Origin: Carallia brachiata
Lineage: Eukaryota; Streptophyta; Magnoliopsida; Malpighiales; Rhizophoraceae
DNA: 64,000 bases
Assembly (NCBI GenBank): GCA_021464245.1
Contig: JADCRB010000040.1
Coordinates: 5,176,273 to 5,240,272, forward strand
Direction of reading: 5' to 3'
Within the stretch, counting starts at the first letter, position 1. Each line of letters begins with the position of its first letter. Made by a program: the position numbers and the translations under genes. The notes under the pieces are model-generated. The model searched no databases. It had not been told where the DNA came from and saw only the letters and a list, made by a program, of their open reading frames with translations. Below are positions 60,781 to 64,000 of this stretch, piece by piece.

Positions 60781-61857
60781 TTTTTTTTTTAACTAAAGAA
60801 AAATGATGCATTAATATGAATCGATTTTGTACATTGTTTTGTCACAAGAATATTGAAAGAACCTACATCAGGTAGAAGTACAATATGACCAAAATGGCAT
60901 ATCCATGACATGGTCAAGATGACCATTGATTAACGGGATACACGGTCTGTTTTAACAAGATCTCTTAACAGGGAAAACAATCAGAACGAAATTAATCTTA
61001 CCTAAAACCAAGGTTCCAAGCAAATATACCTTGTCTAGACAGAACTGTATATTGCAGCACATATCACACTTAAGCAGACCTGAAATCAAACAAATATGTC
61101 TGGTAACGATTTCCCTAAAAAAAAGCCTACAGACAGACGCATCAAATAACAAACACACTAAATTATTTGTCTCAAAATACATTAAAACACAACCAAAGCT
61201 CCATCGCAAAAGGCGACAACAAATTGATCCAGGGGTTTCGGTGTCAGGCGTTAGCAACGGCAGGATGGTTGTTGGCGGCAGCAGGGAGGACCGCGACAGC
61301 GAGGCGAGTTCCGGCAACCCGAGCAGTAGCATCTTTAGTAATAGAGGCTGCCTCGACGGCGGTAGTTGCAGGAATGCCGATGATGGCTGCGGTGGCCGGA
61401 AGGTCGTCGACGGCTGCGCGATCAGCGACTGTCGGACCGTTGGTAGCGGCTCCAGTAGTGGACGCTGCCACGGCGGCCCCGAAAAAGCCAACAACAAGTG
61501 GAAACGAGCGCTTTGGCGCGATAGCAATGGCTGCCGGCGTGGCGGAGCTGGCACCGCCGGCGACTGGTGCAACGGCGACATCACCGATGAGGACGACAAA
61601 AACGGTGGAAATGATGGTGGCCTCGTGAAGAACCCGAATCTGATAAGAAAAGGGCTGTTGATATATTTATTTGAGTTAAATCTAAAAAAACTTAAAAGAG
61701 CATAAAAATAGAAAAAGAGAAGAGCAAGAGGCAAATGAGGGGAGGGATGGAGGTGGGGTAACAAGTGTAGGTGGACAAGAAGAAAAAAGAAGAGGAAGGC
61801 ATTGGCTGGCCGGCGGCTGTGGTCGCCACCGCCGACCGGAACATGGGGTTGAGTGTA
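60781..61857 (-). mobile_element. Non-LTR retroposon, RT-less, third candidate
   Basis: On the minus strand a GC-rich body of about 1.1 kb ends with ttaatgcatcatttttcttt then agtt and an A-tail. The flanks ggctcctccatatgt (60766-60780) and ggctactctatatgt (61858-61872) match at 13 of 15 positions and look like a target duplication. Its 3' end resembles those of the retroposons at 477 and 8277 (ttaatg, then a tttctttt-like stretch, then gtt and A-run). A 341-residue minus-strand frame and Ala/Thr-rich frames run through it, but I see no known domain. Confidence 0.5.
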
Positions 61858-61872
61858 GGCTACTCTATATGT

Positions 61873-62265
61873 TGTAAGCCTCTCACATGAGATTAGACAT
61901 AATTCAATTTTTCCTATATGCTGGCTTCTTTTAATTATTTCAATTATCTCTACGTACAAAAAAAATCGTACTTTCATTGGTTATCGAGTTACAAAACCCT
62001 TTCTAGTCACTTCCGTCAATTTATCCTTAGACATTACAAGATGTTTTTTTTTTTCCTGTTAAATTGGGATGGATATTTAACTATAGTAAAGATTGAAATT
62101 TAAAAATAAAGCATTTCATTGAAGTTACTATAATCATTGAAACCTTCACTATTATTTACTCACCAATTAAGACTCTTCAAAATTTATATATGGTATAGAG
62201 TCGGTGTTCCAAACCAGGCAAAATACATTAACATGAATAATGTCATTTATACGATGCATTACTTC
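61873..62265. other. Short intergenic spacer
   Basis: AT-rich, with no gene recognised. Confidence 0.4.
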
Positions 62266-62283
62266 ATAAGTGACGGTGAATAT

Positions 62284-63130
62284 CCCTTGCGAGTCTCTTG
62301 AACACCTCATCTTTTTTTGTCCGCACTCAATGGCCACTTGGAGGGGTGGAGATTTGGGGTACACGCCATCACCTGACGGTTTCCCTTCGTTTGCGAAATG
62401 GTGGCAGGATTTGTTGGACAGTTTCTCTGATCATTTGGAGATTTTTCCAAAGCTTGCCATTTACTGTTGGATCATTTGGAAAGCGAGGAATGAGTTTATT
62501 TTTGAACAAGTCAGGCTCAACCCCATCAGATCCTTGGAAAAGATACAGTGTATGTTGACGAAACTCCAAGTTACAACAGAAGCTCGTCCTTAGCCTCAAA
62601 ACACTCCTTGGGGCCAATGGCTTCCCCCGAATCCTGGTTTTATAAAGATTAACTGTGATGCTTCCTATGAAACTGTTTCAAACAAAGTTGGGTTGGCTAT
62701 GGTATGTAGGAATTCAGATGGGGTTGTAATAGATGGTTGGGCTAAGGCAGCAAAAGCACGTTCAGCTCTCCAGGCTGAAGCAAAAGCTATGTTAATGGCC
62801 TCACAGTGGGTACATTCTAGAGGGTTTTCCAATTGTCACATTGAGATTGACTCTAGGCTATTGTTCTCGGCTTTCCAAGGAAGTAAGGAAGATTGGTCGT
62901 GGGAAATTGCTCCTATTTTGAGTGATATTAAGTTCAATCTTACTTCTGTTATTGATTGTTATGTCTTTGCTATTCTTAAATGTGCGAACAATGTTTCGGA
63001 TTGGGTTGCGCGACAGTCTAGGGAGGATCTTCTTTCTCAGGACTGGATGAGCAACCCTCTTAAAATTTTGTACTTTTTGTTACGTTCTGATGTTGATCAT
63101 CAATGAAATTTTGCACTTTCATGTCAAAAA
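62284..63130 (+). mobile_element. 5'-truncated LINE carrying the RNase H end
   Basis: An 847-bp insertion bounded by an exact 18-bp duplication, ataagtgacggtgaatat, at 62266-62283 and 63131-63148, with a short A-tail (gtcaaaaa). The left part encodes the end of the RT zinc-binding region (CESLEHLIFFCPHSMATW) and a linker. The right part encodes a plant LINE RNase H-like domain: INCDAS, AEAKAMLMAS, HIEIDSRLL and NVSDWVARQS. A TAG near 62591 separates the two. 5' truncation and a perfect duplication are typical of a recent LINE insertion. It is non-functional here. Confidence 0.88.
62641..63106 (+). pseudogene. LINE RNase H-like (RVT_3) domain
   Basis: About 150 residues are open from the stop near 62591 to 63106. 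The RNase H acidic positions are visible as INCDASYE, QAEAKAML and IEIDSR. It is a fragment of a LINE polyprotein with no start or upstream reverse transcriptase. It should not be annotated as a host ribonuclease gene. Confidence 0.8.
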
Positions 63131-63148
63131 ATAAGTGACGGTGAATAT

Positions 63149-64000
63149 TAACGTAAAAATAAATAATAAAAAAAGAAACTCTTCAATGGCATTTTAAATC
63201 TTAGTAAGGGATAAAAATGCTCCATAAAGGTAGGAGAGAAAAAAAAAAACAGTAGCCAATGAGAATGAGTTTGTAGTTTCTATTTGAAGGGACACGTCGG
63301 AAGTGAATCTTATTGTTTGGATTGAATCTTCTGATTAAGAGTAACTTATTAATTATATTTAAGTAATAACGAGTAATAAAATAATTTTTTTTAACCAAAT
63401 CTAACTATTTATTAATTTTTTATTAATTTAATTATTTAATAAAACATATTAATTTATAATTATTTTAAAGTCAAAACAAAATTTTCCCTCTCAACGACAC
63501 TCTTTGATCGGACAGCCTACAAAAGCGGTTGAACGAAAAGGACATTTTAATACGAAACTCTTGCTTTCAATCGTTTACTCTTACTGACAGTGATGTGTTT
63601 GTGTGTCTCTATTGCGGTGCACCTCCGCTACTTGAAATCTCGCTGAAAATTGGCAATCTTTATGCATAACACACTGAAAAGGCTACCTTGCCACCAATAG
63701 GAAAGGTTAATGTATGGTTTTTTAAGAACAATCTTTAACTAGAAGCTATAAGATTTCTTACCTCACCTTTGTCTCTCTGAGTATGGTTGGCAGAATAAAA
63801 CAAAGTTCATATTGCTTTGGTCTTATGTCATTTCACTTGTGTAACGTGACATAATATCTTTATCAGAAATTTGACACTTTTAGCATCCTCAATACTCTCT
63901 AGATCTCACCGTCAAAAGAATGTCAATATCAGACGCAGTTCTGGGCAGCTAGGAATGGACCATCTTATAAAAATAATAATAATAATAATAAATAAAATTT
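63149..64000. other. Window end, intergenic
   Basis: No gene is recognised. The last bases are an (AAT)n tract at about 63970-63990. Confidence 0.45.

Noticed and set aside
60952..61977. 341-residue minus-strand frame
   Set aside because: No domain. It runs through the retroposon body and beyond its 5' edge, and composition in three frames is equally biased.
1..64000. CRISPR arrays, bacterial operons, rRNA or tRNA genes, viral integration
   Set aside because: No spaced identical repeats of CRISPR type, no tRNA cloverleaf apart from SINE heads, no rRNA. The only retroelements are plant LTR and LINE types.

Overview
This is nuclear DNA from a flowering plant, most likely a woody core eudicot. 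The signs are spliced genes with GT-AG introns and very AT-rich intergenic DNA. Plant-only families are present: a TIR1-type auxin receptor, a tubby-like F-box protein, a CONSTANS-like protein with B-boxes and a CCT domain, a classical arabinogalactan protein and a CASP-like protein. LTR and non-LTR retrotransposons are abundant. I cannot name the species.

Layout. 0.5-5.5 kb: a non-LTR retroposon carrying a Ty1/copia element nested inside it. 8.3-9.3 kb: a second copy of the same retroposon, carrying a SINE. 11.4-12.4 kb (-): a two-exon, probably plastid-targeted protein of unknown function. 15.1-15.5 kb (+): an AGP26-like arabinogalactan protein. 16.3-17.2 kb (-): a broken NET3C-like (KIP1/NAB) gene. 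17.8-23.0 kb: two copies of an AT-rich MITE, a LINE RNase H scrap and a CCGGTT-rich element. 23.65-25.8 kb (+): a TLP3-like gene. 28.7-29.2 kb (-): a glycine-rich protein with a Cys-rich tail. 29-41 kb: a long gene-poor stretch of repeats. 41.75-44.6 kb (+): TIR1, with its miR393 site. 48.2-50.0 kb (-): a FYV7/TAP26-like rRNA-processing factor. 52.7-54.4 kb (+): a CASPL1E-like membrane protein. 55.5-59.0 kb (-): a COL13-like transcription factor. 60.8-63.1 kb: two more non-LTR insertions.

The COL13, TLP3, NET3C, AGP26 and TIR1 homologues lie together. From memory, Arabidopsis keeps COL13, TLP3, NET3C and AGP26 side by side at At2g47890-At2g47930, and TIR1 (At3g62980) lies on what I believe is the duplicated partner segment. 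The window therefore looks like an ancestral, unfractionated version of that block. The genes are an old neighbourhood, not a functional pathway.

Two genes that otherwise look intact (TIR1 and the CASP-like gene) each lack exactly one base in their first exon, so neither can be read in one frame here. I suspect consensus errors, but real null alleles are not excluded. I found no convincing evidence of a wholly new biological system. The least familiar item is a family of RT-less, GC-rich non-LTR retroposons with target-site duplications, seen in two or possibly three copies.
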